From assembly GCA_963831005.1 (NCBI GenBank), contig CAWHOW010000048.1:1-64000 (forward strand): 64,000 bases of DNA, in the 5' to 3' direction. Every line of letters starts with the position of its first letter. The first letter of the stretch is position 1. A program made the translations under genes and the position numbers. Positions 63,428 to 64,000 of the stretch are shown piece after piece. Below the pieces are notes generated by a model, which did not search any database, was not told the DNA's origin, and saw nothing but the letters and a program-made list of their open reading frames with translations. The stretch is from CAWHOW01 sp963831005 (GTDB lineage Bacteria; Bacteroidota; Bacteroidia; Bacteroidales; CG2-30-32-10).

Positions 63428-63532
63428 GTCTTATAAATTTCAAATTGAATCGGAGAATGGGGGATAGGGTGACAATTATAGTTAGAAACTCAATACTCAT
63501 TACTCGATACTTATTACTTAATACTAGATAAA

Positions 63533-63874
63533 ATGCACGAATTAAGTATAGCACAAAATATAATAGAGATAGTTAAAGATAACGCAGAGAAACAACACGC
63601 AACAAGAGTTTCTGAGGTGGAACTGGATATAGGAACGATATCAGGTGTTATTCCTGAAACGCTGGAATTTGTTTTGGAAATTGCAGTGAAGAATACCATT
63701 ATGGAAGGTGCAAAGATCAAAATGAATATCTTCAATGCAAAGGCAAAATGTTTAAGTTGCGAAAAGGATTTCGATGTAGATGATATTTATACCCTGTGTC
63801 CTCATTGTGGCAGCCTTCAATTTGACATTATCCAAGGGAAAGAATTAAAAGTAAAATCAATTAAAATTGAGTAA
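63533..63874 (+). CDS. hypA: HypA, nickel-insertion metallochaperone
   Basis: This 113-aa protein has the essential nickel-binding start MHELSIAQ, with His2 as ligand. The zinc-ribbon is CLSCEKDF and CPHCGS near residues 73-95. It delivers Ni to the hydrogenase large subunit together with HypB. It lies 105 bp after hypE and 48 bp before hypB on the same strand, so all three are probably one transcript. Confidence 0.95.
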   Translation: MHELSIAQNIIEIVKDNAEKQHATRVSEVELDIGTISGVIPETLEFVLEIAVKNTIMEGAKIKMNIFNAKAKCLSCEKDFDVDDIYTLCPHCGSLQFDIIQGKELKVKSIKIE

Positions 63875-63922
63875 ATTTGTAAGAACTTTAAACTTTGAAC
63901 ATCAAAATTTAAACTGAAAGAT

Positions 63923-64000
63923 ATGTGCGGAACCTGTGGATGCGGTCAGCCTGATGACCATGTAACGATAAGAAAACCCGGTGAAGAGCATCACCACGAA
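63923..64000 (+). CDS. hypB: HypB, nickel-binding GTPase (N-terminus only; continues past window)
   Basis: The first 26 codons from an ATG at 63923 read MCGTCGCGQPDDHV, ending in a run of His residues at the window edge. The CxxCGC metal-binding start and the His-rich stretch are characteristic of HypB, which stores and inserts Ni with GTP hydrolysis. The GTPase domain lies beyond the window. It is 48 bp downstream of hypA. Confidence 0.9.
   Translation, partial: MCGTCGCGQPDDHVTIRKPGEEHHHE

Overview
The window comes from a member of the Bacteroidota, probably an anaerobic or facultative H2-metabolising lineage known mainly from assembled genomes. The signs are AT-rich DNA, weak or absent Shine-Dalgarno sequences, TAnnTTTG-type promoter boxes, a protein with a type IX secretion sorting tail (56439-57629), a BBP2-type outer-membrane barrel, and many Bacteroidota-style palindromic dispersed repeats. 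I saw no rRNA, tRNA or CRISPR array.

Layout. 1-5067 (minus) is a decayed, very large repeat-rich surface protein, cut by the left window edge. 5.1-6.5 kb is intergenic and holds a 21-bp-period minisatellite. 6.5-8 kb has two uncharacterised genes. 8.4-12.7 kb encodes two signalling pairs: a REC-only regulator with a RegB-like redox kinase, and a PAS/HisKA_3 kinase with a NarL/LuxR-type regulator. 12.9-15 kb is an NAD-dependent epimerase with an unknown C-terminal half plus a small membrane protein.

15.5-23.2 kb (minus) is the centrepiece: one operon encoding two different HdrA-like flavoproteins, a QmoC-like membrane iron-sulfur/cytochrome subunit, MvhD, and the small and large subunits of a group 3c-like [NiFe] hydrogenase. 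No HdrB-type CCG protein is present. The design suggests that electrons from H2 pass through paired HdrA proteins to the quinone pool and perhaps to a second acceptor. A Crp/Fnr regulator gene lies directly upstream, and a perfect palindrome sits between it and the operon. Maturation genes are split between hypF-(S23)-hypC-hypD at 29.5-33.6 kb and hypE-hypA-hypB at 62.4 kb to the right edge.

24-29 kb is an accessory zone. It holds two inverted-repeat elements bounded by GTTACGCA termini, a 15-unit 21-bp array, a 5'-truncated DNA methyltransferase, a phage-type Dam, a Dam-class methylase with a putative restriction enzyme, and a ParE-type toxin-antitoxin pair. 33.6-45 kb holds a CPBP protease, RlmF, a heterodimeric ABC exporter, an amidohydrolase, secreted proteins, a porin, and two genes sharing a duplicated upstream element. 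45-51 kb holds a DUF488 protein, a third GTTACGCA element, an AraC regulator, a third 21-bp array, an AIPR-type antiphage protein and a barstar. 51-62 kb is mostly housekeeping or RNA-related: a phosphoesterase, a frameshifted RluE-like pseudouridine synthase, cyclophilin, an S4 protein, a DEAD-box helicase, methyltransferases and Dus.
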